NCBI GenBank assembly: GCA_902796695.1
Contig: CADBQE010000194.1
Span: 1-26,337, forward strand
Source of the DNA: an uncultured Lachnospiraceae bacterium
GTDB taxonomy: Bacteria > Bacillota > Clostridia > Lachnospirales > Lachnospiraceae
Direction: 5' to 3'
DNA length: 26,337 bases
The notes below the pieces were generated by a model that did no database searches, was not told where the DNA came from, and saw nothing but the letters and a program-made list of their open reading frames with translations. Positions 1-8,500 of this stretch are shown in pieces (positions within the stretch are counted from its first letter, which is position 1; the number at the start of each line of letters is the position of its first letter). A program made the position numbers and the translations under genes.

Positions 1-13
1 AAGGTCCGCCCTC

Positions 14-42
14 TGTACAAAAACCGGGCTTTCTGATATAAT
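14..42 (+). promoter_or_regulatory. Probable promoter of the nucleotidyltransferase-fold gene
   Basis: A perfect TATAAT lies at 37-42, and TGTACA at 14-19 matches the -35 consensus at 4 of 6 positions with a 17-base spacer. The gene begins at 85, leaving a leader of roughly 35 bases. The -35 is weak, so this is a prediction only. Confidence 0.5.
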
Positions 43-84
43 CCGGTTTGAAATAATCCACTGATTGCAAGGAAAAGCCAGCCC

Positions 85-1158
85 ATGAATCCGGAAATCA
101 ATGCTCTGATCTCTCTCACCGCGTCTGCCGTTCATCAGACGGCCCCCGCTCCCGAGCTCATTGCTTCGCTTGATCTCGAAGCTCTGAAAAATGCCGCGGC
201 CGCCCATGACCTGTCCGCCGTCCTGTTCTACGCCCTGGAATCCGCCGGCGCAGCCGACAATCCGTTCAAGGAAGACTGTGCGCGCTCCATCCGGCGGAAC
301 ATGCTGATGGACGTGGACCGCGAGGCGATCTTTTCCGCCTTTGACGAGGCCGGGATCTGGCACATGGCCTTAAAAGGCGTCGTCATGAAGGAATACTATC
401 CGCAGCCCGGCATGCGCCAGATGTCGGACAACGACATTCTGTTTGATGCCTCGCGGGCCGAGGACGTGAAAACCATCATGGAATCCCTGGGCTTTACCAC
501 CATTCATTTCGGGACCGGCTACCAGGACGATTACAAGAAGAAGCCCGTCAGCCATTTTGAAATGCACCGGATGCTCTTCCTTCCCTTCCGCGAGCAGCTG
601 TACAATTATTACCAGAACATTGAGGACCGCCTGATTCCCGGCCCCGGCTTCGAACGCTTCTTCACCGATGAGGATTTTTACATTTACATGCTTGCCCACG
701 AATACCGCCACTATATCTGGCGGGGAACCGGTTTGCGCTCCCTGGTGGATATCTATGTTTTCCTGAACCGTCCCGGATGCAGTCTGGACCGGGCCTATCT
801 GGATGCCGAGCTGGAAAAGATCGGCATTCTGGAATTCGAAGAAACCAACCGGACGCTGGCCGGGAAGCTGTTCGGCGGCGATGCGCAGCCGGAGCCCCTG
901 AACGAAAAAGAATCCGAAATGCTGGAATACATCATCTCTTCCGGCACCTACGGAACCCGGGAGCAGGGCGTCCAGAATGCCGTCAAACGCTTCGGCATAA
1001 CCGGCTACGCCGCCCGCAGGGTGTTTCTTCCCATGAGCGCCGTGGAAAAGCACTATCCCTTTTTCTACCGACACAAAATCCTGCTGCCCTTCCTCCCGCT
1101 GTACCGCCTGATCCGCAACCGCAAGCAGGTTCAGGAAGAATTCAAAGCAATCAAATAG
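85..1158 (+). CDS. Nucleotidyltransferase family protein (NTP_transf_5-like)
   Basis: A 357-residue cytosolic protein of the uncharacterised nucleotidyltransferase family often found beside surface-polysaccharide loci. The signature is visible: LKG at residues 96-98, YP at 105-106, then R111 and an acidic pair D115-x-D117, which fits the metal-binding DxD of the polymerase-beta-like fold. No membrane segment or signal peptide is seen. AAGGAA lies upstream of the ATG at a slightly long spacing. The gene is convergent with rmlA and shares its terminator, so it is not part of the main operon. The substrate is unknown; family members are guessed to transfer a nucleotidyl group or act in glycan assembly. 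The family call is fairly sure, the function is not. Confidence 0.75.
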   Translation: MNPEINALISLTASAVHQTAPAPELIASLDLEALKNAAAAHDLSAVLFYALESAGAADNPFKEDCARSIRRNMLMDVDREAIFSAFDEAGIWHMALKGVVMKEYYPQPGMRQMSDNDILFDASRAEDVKTIMESLGFTTIHFGTGYQDDYKKKPVSHFEMHRMLFLPFREQLYNYYQNIEDRLIPGPGFERFFTDEDFYIYMLAHEYRHYIWRGTGLRSLVDIYVFLNRPGCSLDRAYLDAELEKIGILEFEETNRTLAGKLFGGDAQPEPLNEKESEMLEYIISSGTYGTREQGVQNAVKRFGITGYAARRVFLPMSAVEKHYPFFYRHKILLPFLPLYRLIRNRKQVQEEFKAIK

Positions 1159-1161
1159 CGA

Positions 1162-1190
1162 AAAAGCCGGGGCATCCCCCGGCTTTTCTT
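1162..1190. terminator. Bidirectional intrinsic terminator
   Basis: A perfect 11-bp stem (AAAAGCCGGGG at 1162-1172 with its complement at 1177-1187) closes a four-base loop. The stem ends in A-run and T-run, so it reads as a terminator in both directions. It serves the convergent genes ending at 1158 (+) and 1232 (-). Confidence 0.9.
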
Positions 1191-1231
1191 CTTTCGGTCA
1201 GTTTACACAGGCTTGTTTCCGCACCGCATCT

Positions 1232-2140
1232 TTATACCACGATCTTGCCTTCCATGACAGCCCTTAAGTGTTCGCCGTACGGGCTCTTGCCGTACCGCTC
1301 CGCACTGGCTTTCATCATCTCATCGTCGATCCAGCCGAAACGGTAGGCGATTTCTTCCGGCGCGGAGATCGTCATGCTCTGATATTCCTCGATCATACAT
1401 ACAAAATTGGTGGCTTTCCGCAGAGAAGAAAACGTTCCCGCATCCATCCAGGTAAAGCCGCGGCCCAGAAGTTGCGCCTGAAGGCGCCCTTCCTGCAGAT
1501 ACATGTCGTTCAGCGTGGTGATCTCGAGTTCTCCCCGGGCACTGGGGGTGATTATTTCCGCCTTTTCGCTGACCCCGGCCGGATAGAAATACAGGCCTAC
1601 GACCGCGTAATTGCTCTTCGGCACCTTCGGTTTTTCCTCCACGCTGAGCACGGTCACTGTTCCGTTTTCCGAGTCCTTGTCCCGGCGCACGAATTCCATC
1701 ACGCCGAAGCGTTCCGGATCCTCCACAAAATATCCGAAAATGCAGGCCTTGCCCGACTCCGCCATTTTCTTCGCGTCCGCCAGTTTATGGCCCAGGCCGT
1801 TGCCGTAGAAAATATTGTCGCCCAGGACCATGGCGCAGCAGTCATCGCCGATAAAATCCTTGCCTATCGTAAACGCCTGCGCCAAGCCTTCCGGTTTTTC
1901 CTGCACGGCGTAGGACAGGGAGATCCCGAAAGCGGATCCGTCCCCCAGCAGCTGTCTGATCCGGGGCGTATCCTCCGGGGTGGAAATGATCAGAATATCC
2001 TTGATCCGGGCCAGCATCAGCGTCGACAGCGGATAGTAGATCATCGGCTTGTTATAGACCGGCAGCAGCTGCTTGGACGTCACCATGGTAAGAGGATACA
2101 GTCTGGTCCCGCTTCCCCCCGCAAGAATAATACCCTTCAT
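1232..2140 (-). CDS. rmlA: Glucose-1-phosphate thymidylyltransferase (RmlA)
   Basis: This enzyme makes dTDP-glucose from dTTP and glucose-1-phosphate, the first step of dTDP-deoxysugar synthesis in the cytosol. The 302-residue length is typical. Visible motifs are LAGGSGTRL at residues 6-14, the substrate-binding LGDN at 106-109, EKP at 169-171, GELEIT at 203-208 and WMDAG at 231-235. The ATG at 2140 is chosen because GGAGGT sits 7 bases upstream; an in-frame ATG at 2188 would add 16 unconserved residues and has no better site. It lies downstream of the flippase but behind a terminator and its own promoter. The product would feed the FdtA/FdtB branch encoded in the same locus, but no rmlB, rmlC or rmlD is present here. 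Confidence 0.95.
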   Translation of the reverse strand: MKGIILAGGSGTRLYPLTMVTSKQLLPVYNKPMIYYPLSTLMLARIKDILIISTPEDTPRIRQLLGDGSAFGISLSYAVQEKPEGLAQAFTIGKDFIGDDCCAMVLGDNIFYGNGLGHKLADAKKMAESGKACIFGYFVEDPERFGVMEFVRRDKDSENGTVTVLSVEEKPKVPKSNYAVVGLYFYPAGVSEKAEIITPSARGELEITTLNDMYLQEGRLQAQLLGRGFTWMDAGTFSSLRKATNFVCMIEEYQSMTISAPEEIAYRFGWIDDEMMKASAERYGKSPYGEHLRAVMEGKIVV

Positions 2141-2216
2141 ATTTCTTACCTCCGTTGGTTCCCGGCTTATTTCTTCACCAAAACGCATTTCATCGGCTGC
2201 CGGCTCTGATTATAGA

Positions 2217-2245
2217 ATAATATTAAACATTTCAGGCCTTGTCAA
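2217..2245 (-). promoter_or_regulatory. Promoter of rmlA
   Basis: On the minus strand a perfect TTGACA (2240-2245) is followed after exactly 17 bases by TATTAT (2217-2222). The leader to the ATG at 2140 is about 70 bases. It sits just downstream of the terminator at 2273-2295, so rmlA can be transcribed independently of the long operon. Confidence 0.8.
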
Positions 2246-2272
2246 GCACTCTTCTCCCGCCGCGGCCATAAT

Positions 2273-2295
2273 AAAAGAGCGTCCGATGACGCCCT
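2273..2295 (-). terminator. Intrinsic terminator of the glycan operon
   Basis: After the flippase stop the minus strand forms an 8-bp stem (AGGGCGTC with GACGCTCT, one G-U pair) with a four-base loop, followed by a T-rich run. It ends the 17-gene operon just before the rmlA promoter. Confidence 0.75.
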
Positions 2296-2337
2296 TTTTC
2301 CGGTCACGGCAGTTTTCTCCGCTTATTCTGCGGGTTT

Positions 2338-3876
2338 TTACCGTTTCAGTTTCTTCAGGAGCCGCCCGGCCATGCCCTTGACGTACCGGAATTCTTCCGT
2401 CTTCCGATACAGGATCACGACCAGCAGATTCGGAACTATGCAGGCGATGATCAGCCGAATTACAAAGCCGAGCAGCGGACGGGTTGCCGGCAGCAGCAGC
2501 CCCAGGCCGTAAGCCGCCGCGCAGCTGAGCGCCGTCACGGCCGCATAAACCGCATATTTAACGAAGTAGCCGCAGACCGGTCTTTTGAACACTCTCCGGT
2601 AAACCAGCCAGGGGTCGTACCACACCTGCGTTGCCAGGCGGGATACGGTCGTCGCCGCAAAGATCCCCAGGATCCCCCAGGCTTTTCCCCAGAAGTAATC
2701 CAGCACGATATTGAGCACCGCCATGATCGCCGGCCGCATCCATCCCTGCACAAAAAGCCCGTTGGCTGTGCGGAAGGACTCCACCGGAAACACCATGACC
2801 GCGATATAATAATTGGCCGTCATCACGCCTATGATCAGCATGCTGACCTTGTAAGACTCGTTGAACCAGATATCTCCCACGAAAGGATTCAGCAGAACGA
2901 ACATGCAGGTGCAGGTAAAGCAGCACACCCAGAATGCCAGGAAATTCATTCTGTTGAAGACCGCTTCCTGCTTATCGTTGTCGGATGTCGCGGCCAGATT
3001 GCCGATGCTGGGCTTGGCCGCGTTTACGATCTGGGACACGATATGCCGCACGCTGTTGATGATCAGGGAGAAGTTTCCGATGATCGCGACCTGCACCGTC
3101 CCCACGAATGCCGAGATAAAAATACTGTCCGTACTGTAGATCACGACCCCCGCCGTGGAATACACCGTAAGGCAGGCCAGGTCGCGGATCAGTTTCCTTG
3201 TATCTTCTTTGGACAGCGTCTCCCCGGTCTTTGCGACATACTCCGGATACAGCTTATCGGTCTTCCGCGACAGGATCAGGTTGCGGGCGACGGTCGCGAT
3301 CAGGTGGACGATCAGGTAAGCGTAGAAAGCCCGGAAGATGAACAGCAGAATGACTTCAATAATGCTTTCGGCAATATAGATGATCGTTGTCCAGTTGGAA
3401 ATGATCCGTGACTTCTGGTTGGCCCGAAGCAGCACCGTCTTGTAGACCAGAAAGTATGAAAAGGCCGTCGTCACCACATACATCAGGAAGATCCCGCGGA
3501 TATCCTCCCGGATGTTCGGGACGCCTTTTACAATATACTGCAGAAAGGGTACACAGAGAACACCGGCGCAGAGAACTACCACGCCGATGATCGTAAAGGC
3601 CTTCCGATAGAAGGTCATCAGCGCGCAGATACGCTTTTTGTCCTGACGGGCGACCGGGCCGAACAGCGCATAGACCATGGACGTGTCCAGTCCCAGCTCC
3701 ATCAGGGACAGAACCTGGAGAATATCCGTAAAAAGGCCGGAGATGCCGGTATATTCATTTCCGAGGAAATAAATAAATACGGTCCGCATTCCGAACTGGA
3801 TCAGCGTATGGACCAGCCGGTTCAGCAGACTGGCTCCGGAGTTCTTGATCACATTACTGGTTCTGCTGTCCGCCAT
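2338..3876 (-). CDS. Polysaccharide flippase (Wzx-like, MOP superfamily)
   Basis: A 512-residue polytopic membrane protein with about 12 to 14 hydrophobic segments along its whole length. It resembles oligosaccharide flippases (the RfbX/Wzx group), which move undecaprenyl-diphosphate-linked units across the membrane. The N-terminus, with an Asn/Ser-rich start before a first amphipathic helix and the FLGNEYTGISGLF region (38-50), is typical of Bacillota members. The ATG at 3876 has GAGGAGG about 10 bases upstream and overlaps the end of the preceding ligase gene by 23 bases, suggesting translational coupling. It is the last gene before the operon terminator. The exact lipid-linked cargo cannot be told from sequence, and the alternative is a lipid II-type flippase, which I consider less likely here. 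Confidence 0.88.
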   Translation of the reverse strand: MADSRTSNVIKNSGASLLNRLVHTLIQFGMRTVFIYFLGNEYTGISGLFTDILQVLSLMELGLDTSMVYALFGPVARQDKKRICALMTFYRKAFTIIGVVVLCAGVLCVPFLQYIVKGVPNIREDIRGIFLMYVVTTAFSYFLVYKTVLLRANQKSRIISNWTTIIYIAESIIEVILLFIFRAFYAYLIVHLIATVARNLILSRKTDKLYPEYVAKTGETLSKEDTRKLIRDLACLTVYSTAGVVIYSTDSIFISAFVGTVQVAIIGNFSLIINSVRHIVSQIVNAAKPSIGNLAATSDNDKQEAVFNRMNFLAFWVCCFTCTCMFVLLNPFVGDIWFNESYKVSMLIIGVMTANYYIAVMVFPVESFRTANGLFVQGWMRPAIMAVLNIVLDYFWGKAWGILGIFAATTVSRLATQVWYDPWLVYRRVFKRPVCGYFVKYAVYAAVTALSCAAAYGLGLLLPATRPLLGFVIRLIIACIVPNLLVVILYRKTEEFRYVKGMAGRLLKKLKR

Positions 3877-5131
3877 TGCTTAACAGCCTCCTCTGTGCTC
3901 TTTGTTCCAGCGCAATATTGACGCTGATGCCCGCGGCCGCCCAGATCGCCATCCGGTGCCACAGGGTTCCCGACAGCAGCAGCTGGCAGCTGGCGGCAAA
4001 AAAGATCAGATAGATCCCGACCCATTTCGAACGGTCATGCATCCGGAAGATCTGAACGGAACGTGCAATCATTCCCGCAATGATCAGGATGCCCGGGATC
4101 ACGCCGGTATCGACCAGGATCTCCAGCACAATGCTGTGCGGATGTCCGACATCCACGTAATGATAGATCACGTGACGCGTTCCCATCGCGCCGTATCCCA
4201 GCGGATTGGTCCGGATCATTTCGACCGCGGCATTCCAGATCGGCTCTCGCCCGCTGTCGTCCGCCAGAGCGCCCGAGATCAGTTTTTTGATAAAGCGGGA
4301 ATTGATTCCCAGGGAACTGACCAGAGACTCCAGCAGGGACAGGAGCCACTGGTAGGAAATCGCCAGGAACGCCGCAATGATCAGGAAAAACAGGATCTTG
4401 ACCGCTTTATTCCTGGTTTTCTTCATGCCGAACGCCGCATAGATCACGCAGAAAATACCGATATCCAGGATCGGTCCCCGGGATCCGCCCAGGAAGATCA
4501 TGATCACGGCTCCCACAAAGAATATCCAGTCCACCGCCCGCTTTTCCTTTAACGCCGCATACAGCGTAATCAGGGCATACAGCAGCGTATCATAGCCGAA
4601 GGACAGATTGTAGCTCATGCGGTATTCCGACCCGTCCGGGTTCACCGAAATGACCCAGTATCCCCGGTTCAGCGCCGCTATCAGGCGGTACAGGGAATAC
4701 ATCAGCATGATATAGGCGCAGACCCGCAGGGCCTTCAGCAGCCGGTCCGGATCCCTCTGAAGCCGCAGGAACAGATAGGCATAGATTCCGTTGTCGGGCC
4801 GCAGGACGTAATCCCATACGCCGTAGGTTTCCCGCTGATAAAAATATTCGTATTCCGGATGCAGCAGCAGCGTGATCCCCAGATAGGCGATCAGAAACAG
4901 ATAGACAAACAGCGCATCGATCGGGAATCTTCCGGGGTTCCTTAAGATCACGACCGCAAGCGGAAGGTACGCAAGCAGAATGCAGACCGCTCTGGCATAG
5001 GAACGCAGCCCGACATAGGACAGCGCCTTGCCGACGATCCAGTTGAGGGGGGAACTGCAGATGAACAGCACCAGTGACAGTTCGATCAGGAAGTCCCACG
5101 ATATTCGTTTTTGTGTGCTTAAGGCCTGCAT
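3854..5131 (-). CDS. O-antigen ligase/polymerase family membrane protein
   Basis: A 425-residue protein with about 10 or 11 transmembrane segments and a large extracellular loop, as in the O-antigen ligase family (PF04932: WaaL and Wzy-like). The hallmark GGSRGP is at residues 215-220. The loop contains R295 in GREPIWN and the HPHS stretch at 330-333, equivalent to the conserved Arg and His of these GT-C enzymes. It would act on undecaprenyl-diphosphate-linked units outside the membrane, either polymerising them (Wzy role) or transferring them. It overlaps the flippase gene, forming a typical Wzx/Wzy-type pair. The start at 5131 has only a G-rich, distantly spaced site. Ligase versus polymerase cannot be decided by sequence, but Wzy is favoured in a Gram-positive. 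Confidence 0.85.
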   Translation of the reverse strand: MQALSTQKRISWDFLIELSLVLFICSSPLNWIVGKALSYVGLRSYARAVCILLAYLPLAVVILRNPGRFPIDALFVYLFLIAYLGITLLLHPEYEYFYQRETYGVWDYVLRPDNGIYAYLFLRLQRDPDRLLKALRVCAYIMLMYSLYRLIAALNRGYWVISVNPDGSEYRMSYNLSFGYDTLLYALITLYAALKEKRAVDWIFFVGAVIMIFLGGSRGPILDIGIFCVIYAAFGMKKTRNKAVKILFFLIIAAFLAISYQWLLSLLESLVSSLGINSRFIKKLISGALADDSGREPIWNAAVEMIRTNPLGYGAMGTRHVIYHYVDVGHPHSIVLEILVDTGVIPGILIIAGMIARSVQIFRMHDRSKWVGIYLIFFAASCQLLLSGTLWHRMAIWAAAGISVNIALEQRAQRRLLSNGGQQNQ

Positions 5132-5176
5132 GAAAAGTCCGTGCCCCCTATCCGAATAACAGCGGCTTAACCCCCG

Positions 5177-6394
5177 TTATGAAAGAAATTCAAAATCATA
5201 TTCCGCCCGGATCGTTTCCTCCCGGAGCTGCGCGCCCAAGACCCGGCTGACGATCTCCGAAACATCCCGGAGCAGGTTTTCCCGCTTTTTCCCGCTTACC
5301 GTATCGGCCAGGCGGTCCGCCGGCCAGACGCACAGGATCCCGTTTTCTTCCTCCACCATTTTCAGGACCGAAAACGTACATTTCCGCAGTTTTTTCTCTT
5401 CGGTATACAGATGCACGGCCAGACCGTATTCCGGCAGATTTTCGTGCAGCAGATACGCGGAGTTGGGCGACATGCTGAAATTCCCGAGCGAGTAGAAGCA
5501 GGGAACCCGCCCTTTGCGTGCGGCTTTCTGTACCACATGGGGGTGCGATGCCAGGATCACGTCGCAGCCGGCTTCGACGGCCCGGTCAAACACATATTCC
5601 GTAAACGCTCCGGGATTTTCATTGAACTGGCCGCCCGTATGCGGGAAGAATACGACCAGATCCGCTTCTTTCCGGGCGTTCCGGATATCCTCCGTCATTT
5701 TTTCCAGGAAAGGGTCTGCCGTGGATCGGTCCAGGAAATTGTCTTCGTGCGCCCGGTTGTACGGCAGATGAAGCGCCTTTTTGATCCGGCATCTCTTTTC
5801 ATAATCCAGCGAGGCGGTCAGTCTGCTCACGATCCGTTCCGCCGGGGAGGGCCTGCGCTTTTCCGCCGTAAAGTAGCGTTCCGGCTGAGGCCGCAGCAGG
5901 CAGACGGCGTTTTTCTCCTCTTCTTTCAGGCAGATCCGGTTGTCGCTGTAGTTTGTTCCGTATGTATAGGAAACCACCGCAATCCGGCACTCTCCCGCGG
6001 AGAAGAAGCAGACCCCGTTGCGCCGATCCGGATCGTCGCTGATTCCGGCAAAGCCAATGCCTTTCTCACGCAGAACGCCGGCGGTACGGACAAGACCGTC
6101 CAGGCCTCTGTCCAGGCAGTGATTGTTCGCCGCCGTCACTGTCAGGATGCCCGCATCCTTAACGGCATCCGCGAATGCATCCGGCGCATTGAAGGAAAAC
6201 AGGCCGGCGGTATATCCCGCGGCCTCGCCGGCCAACGGGGTTTCCAGGTTGCCGACCGCATGATCCGAAGCCTCAAACATGGGCCTGATCTGTTCAAATA
6301 CTCCGGAGAAATCATAGCCGTTTTCTTTTTCGGCCGCCCGCAGCATCCGCGGTTCGCACATGATGTCTCCGACAAATGTTATCCGTTCTCCCAT
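5177..6394 (-). CDS. CapA family protein (PGA_cap metallophosphatase-like fold)
   Basis: A 405-residue CapA/PgsA-family protein. Conserved metallophosphoesterase-like positions are visible: GD at 9-10, NLET at 49-52, ANNH at 89-92, PHTGG at 251-255, SHPHV at 283-287 and YSLGNF at 301-306. The family is tied to poly-gamma-glutamate capsule synthesis and to polysaccharide loci, but its reaction is not firmly known. Unusually, the sequence opens directly with the catalytic strand and has no N-terminal membrane anchor or signal peptide, so a cytosolic location is predicted. There is a Gly-rich site just before the ATG. It sits between an ATP-grasp gene (20-base gap) and the ligase, consistent with a role in handling an amide-linked polymer, which is inference. 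Confidence 0.85.
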   Translation of the reverse strand: MGERITFVGDIMCEPRMLRAAEKENGYDFSGVFEQIRPMFEASDHAVGNLETPLAGEAAGYTAGLFSFNAPDAFADAVKDAGILTVTAANNHCLDRGLDGLVRTAGVLREKGIGFAGISDDPDRRNGVCFFSAGECRIAVVSYTYGTNYSDNRICLKEEEKNAVCLLRPQPERYFTAEKRRPSPAERIVSRLTASLDYEKRCRIKKALHLPYNRAHEDNFLDRSTADPFLEKMTEDIRNARKEADLVVFFPHTGGQFNENPGAFTEYVFDRAVEAGCDVILASHPHVVQKAARKGRVPCFYSLGNFSMSPNSAYLLHENLPEYGLAVHLYTEEKKLRKCTFSVLKMVEEENGILCVWPADRLADTVSGKKRENLLRDVSEIVSRVLGAQLREETIRAEYDFEFLS

Positions 6395-6413
6395 AAGTCC
6401 CCTGCTCCGCGGA

Positions 6414-7487
6414 TCATGATCTTTCGCGGATGAATTTCAGTATCTCTTCCGTATAGCGGCCGAAAAACGGTCCGGAGCATACCTGGGGCACCATGGAATC
6501 CGGATTCTTCAGATTCATTTCCACAATGACCGGTTCTCCGCTTTCGGATACGCACACATCCCAGAACGCAAACCCGAACCGCGCGATTTTCCGGTGCGCC
6601 TCTTCCACGGTCCGGCAGATCTTGTCAAACGACGGGATTTTGCGGCCCGCAAAATCGTATCCGCTCGGAATCGCGTCATATTTATTGTAATCATGGTCGA
6701 TGGCGTAATCCATAAAGGTTCCGTCTTCCCGGATCCCGATAAAGCGCCGGTCGTGGCCGCTGTTGTCGGCAAAGGCGCCGGCCTGTCCCACCTTTACGAA
6801 GGCGGACATGACATGGGCCTCATCCTGCAGCAGGACGCTGTTCACGCGGATCGTATTCACGGACGATTCGTTCAGCTTTGCCATTTCCGGATGCTGTCTG
6901 AGCGGGATCTGGACCACAAAATTCCTGCCGTGGCTCTCTTTGATCTTCTCCAGCGAGAACGGGCTGCGGAGCAGGACGACGCCTTTCCCCGTATTGGTAT
7001 CGACCGCGGGCTTTACGACCAGTTCCTCAAAGCGGGAAAGGGTCTCTTCCGCCTGCTTTTCCGAAATCAGGCGGTGATCCGCGTCCAGCCATCTGCCGTT
7101 GACATTGCGCAGGACGCATTCGACGGTCGGAGTTCCCTTCAGGAAGAAGTCCAGGTAAGCCTTGTCGCTCCAGGCGGCTCCGTATCCGACGTCATTCATG
7201 GCCGGTTTGATGTCCTGGAAGAAAAACGGGGCGGGAATGAAATCCGGCCGGATCATCCCCGTTTTGGCATAATAGAAGCGGTGCCACTGCAGCGGGACAT
7301 CTTTATAGCCGTATGCGCCCCAGAACTCCCGAATTTCGGCGATCTGGGAGGCGGTCAGTTCCGGAACGGCATCACCGCTCTTCCGGATCATGTCTTCTAT
7401 CAGGCGGATCAGCCTTTTCTGCTCTTTTTTCCGCCTGGCCGTTTTCCAGGAGCTTTTTATGCTCTTTTTCAGTCTGCCTAATCCCAC
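6414..7487 (-). CDS. Sugar-transfer-associated ATP-grasp protein (copy 1)
   Basis: A 357-residue cytosolic protein of the sugar-transfer-associated ATP-grasp family (PF14397). ATP-grasp enzymes join a carboxylate to an amine (or other nucleophile) through an acyl-phosphate. Visible landmarks are VVKP at 157-160 (nucleotide-binding Lys) with a Gly-containing loop TNTGKG at 164-169, the family signature HP..a.lN.sS.NTIR (NTIR at 211-214), WDV at 309-311 and EMN at 323-325 (Mg-binding Glu and Asn). The basic, coiled N-terminus (residues 1-38) may be peripheral to the membrane. The start is GTG at 7487, supported by GGAG 8 bases upstream. It is one of four members in this operon. The substrate is unknown, with an amino acid or sugar acid as the likely choice. 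Confidence 0.85.
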   Translation of the reverse strand: MGLGRLKKSIKSSWKTARRKKEQKRLIRLIEDMIRKSGDAVPELTASQIAEIREFWGAYGYKDVPLQWHRFYYAKTGMIRPDFIPAPFFFQDIKPAMNDVGYGAAWSDKAYLDFFLKGTPTVECVLRNVNGRWLDADHRLISEKQAEETLSRFEELVVKPAVDTNTGKGVVLLRSPFSLEKIKESHGRNFVVQIPLRQHPEMAKLNESSVNTIRVNSVLLQDEAHVMSAFVKVGQAGAFADNSGHDRRFIGIREDGTFMDYAIDHDYNKYDAIPSGYDFAGRKIPSFDKICRTVEEAHRKIARFGFAFWDVCVSESGEPVIVEMNLKNPDSMVPQVCSGPFFGRYTEEILKFIRERS

Positions 7488-7512
7488 TTGTTATTCTCCG
7501 CTGTCAGTTTCC

Positions 7513-8493
7513 TTACCGGCACTGCATGATCATCCGGTATTTTCCGATCCCGTCCTGCTGCATGCCGTTGCTGCCCTGTCTGATATTGGCCTCAATCAGT
7601 TCGCAGCCGGTTTCCGTAATCGCTATGTCCCACCCGATATAACGCAGATGGGCCGGAATGCGGCCGGCTTCCCGGACCGTTTCCTTCACCTGTTCCCAGT
7701 TCGGGATCTGAAGCCCGATCATTCTGGTATTCGTGGAGGGATGATAAAAAATATCGCTTTCCCCGTTGAAGCGGACGCCGCCGCCGATGATGACTCCGCG
7801 TTCGATATCCACCGGATACTGAACGCCGTCCGCATGCAGGTTGTCCACCACACTGCCGGCTCCGCCGCCGCGCAGGCTGGCTCCGACGATATGGACATCT
7901 CCTTTGGCGTCCCGCACCGTGCAGATCCGGGCCGTGTTGACCGAGGTCGGATTAACGTCCCGCAGCACCGGATGCTGGTCGATAAAAGCCTCCAGCAGGA
8001 ACTTTTCCCGTACGGCCGTCTCATAGAAGCGTTCCGGCCCCTCTTTCAGATCTTCCGGCGTCAGAAGCCGCACGCCTTTTCCCTGGGTCTGATTGTCCGG
8101 CTTGATGATGACCTTTTCGTTTTCCTGGAGGAAAGCTTTAAAGTCCTCAAGGGAAGCGTCCGGCGCGTAGATCCAGCTGCGCCCGATAAACCGGGCGAAC
8201 GTTTTATTGAACAGCGCCTTGCTGGCGATCTGTTCGATCTCTTCCCGCGGCGCCGTGTTGAAGATTTCCTCTATCCGGGCCGATTTTCTGGCAGTCACAA
8301 ATGTGGCGCGCTCCCGCCGGCAGAGTTTATAGAACCGAAAAGCGAAATACTGATCGGGATTGGCGCCGTCCCGCAGCCGGCTCAGGAAGCAGTCCCGCCG
8401 GATCTGTCCTTCCGAGCAGCCGTAGCGCTCCGCGATCTCCCGGATCTTTCCGCCGTATATGCTCAGTCTTTTTTTATAGTCACTCAGTTTCAT
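7513..8493 (-). CDS. Sugar-transfer-associated ATP-grasp protein (copy 2)
   Basis: A 326-residue member of the same ATP-grasp family as its neighbour at 6414-7487, but clearly divergent. Key positions are IIKPDNQTQGKG (129-140), QHP at 173-175, NTAR at 186-189, GWDIAITE at 287-294 and EAN at 301-303. It is shorter at the C-terminus than copy 1, and no membrane segment is seen. The start lies 7 bases after the stop of the opine-dehydrogenase-like gene and has only a weak A-rich ribosome site, so translation is probably coupled. Its direct linkage to that dehydrogenase suggests it may activate or attach the dehydrogenase product; this is inference. Family is confident, substrate unknown. Confidence 0.85.
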   Translation of the reverse strand: MKLSDYKKRLSIYGGKIREIAERYGCSEGQIRRDCFLSRLRDGANPDQYFAFRFYKLCRRERATFVTARKSARIEEIFNTAPREEIEQIASKALFNKTFARFIGRSWIYAPDASLEDFKAFLQENEKVIIKPDNQTQGKGVRLLTPEDLKEGPERFYETAVREKFLLEAFIDQHPVLRDVNPTSVNTARICTVRDAKGDVHIVGASLRGGGAGSVVDNLHADGVQYPVDIERGVIIGGGVRFNGESDIFYHPSTNTRMIGLQIPNWEQVKETVREAGRIPAHLRYIGWDIAITETGCELIEANIRQGSNGMQQDGIGKYRMIMQCR

Positions 8494-8500
8494 CTTTTTT

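Noticed and set aside
1232..2188. Longer rmlA start at 2188
   Set aside because: The added 16 residues are unconserved, and the ATG at 2140 has a GGAGGT site at proper distance and begins exactly at the family motif.
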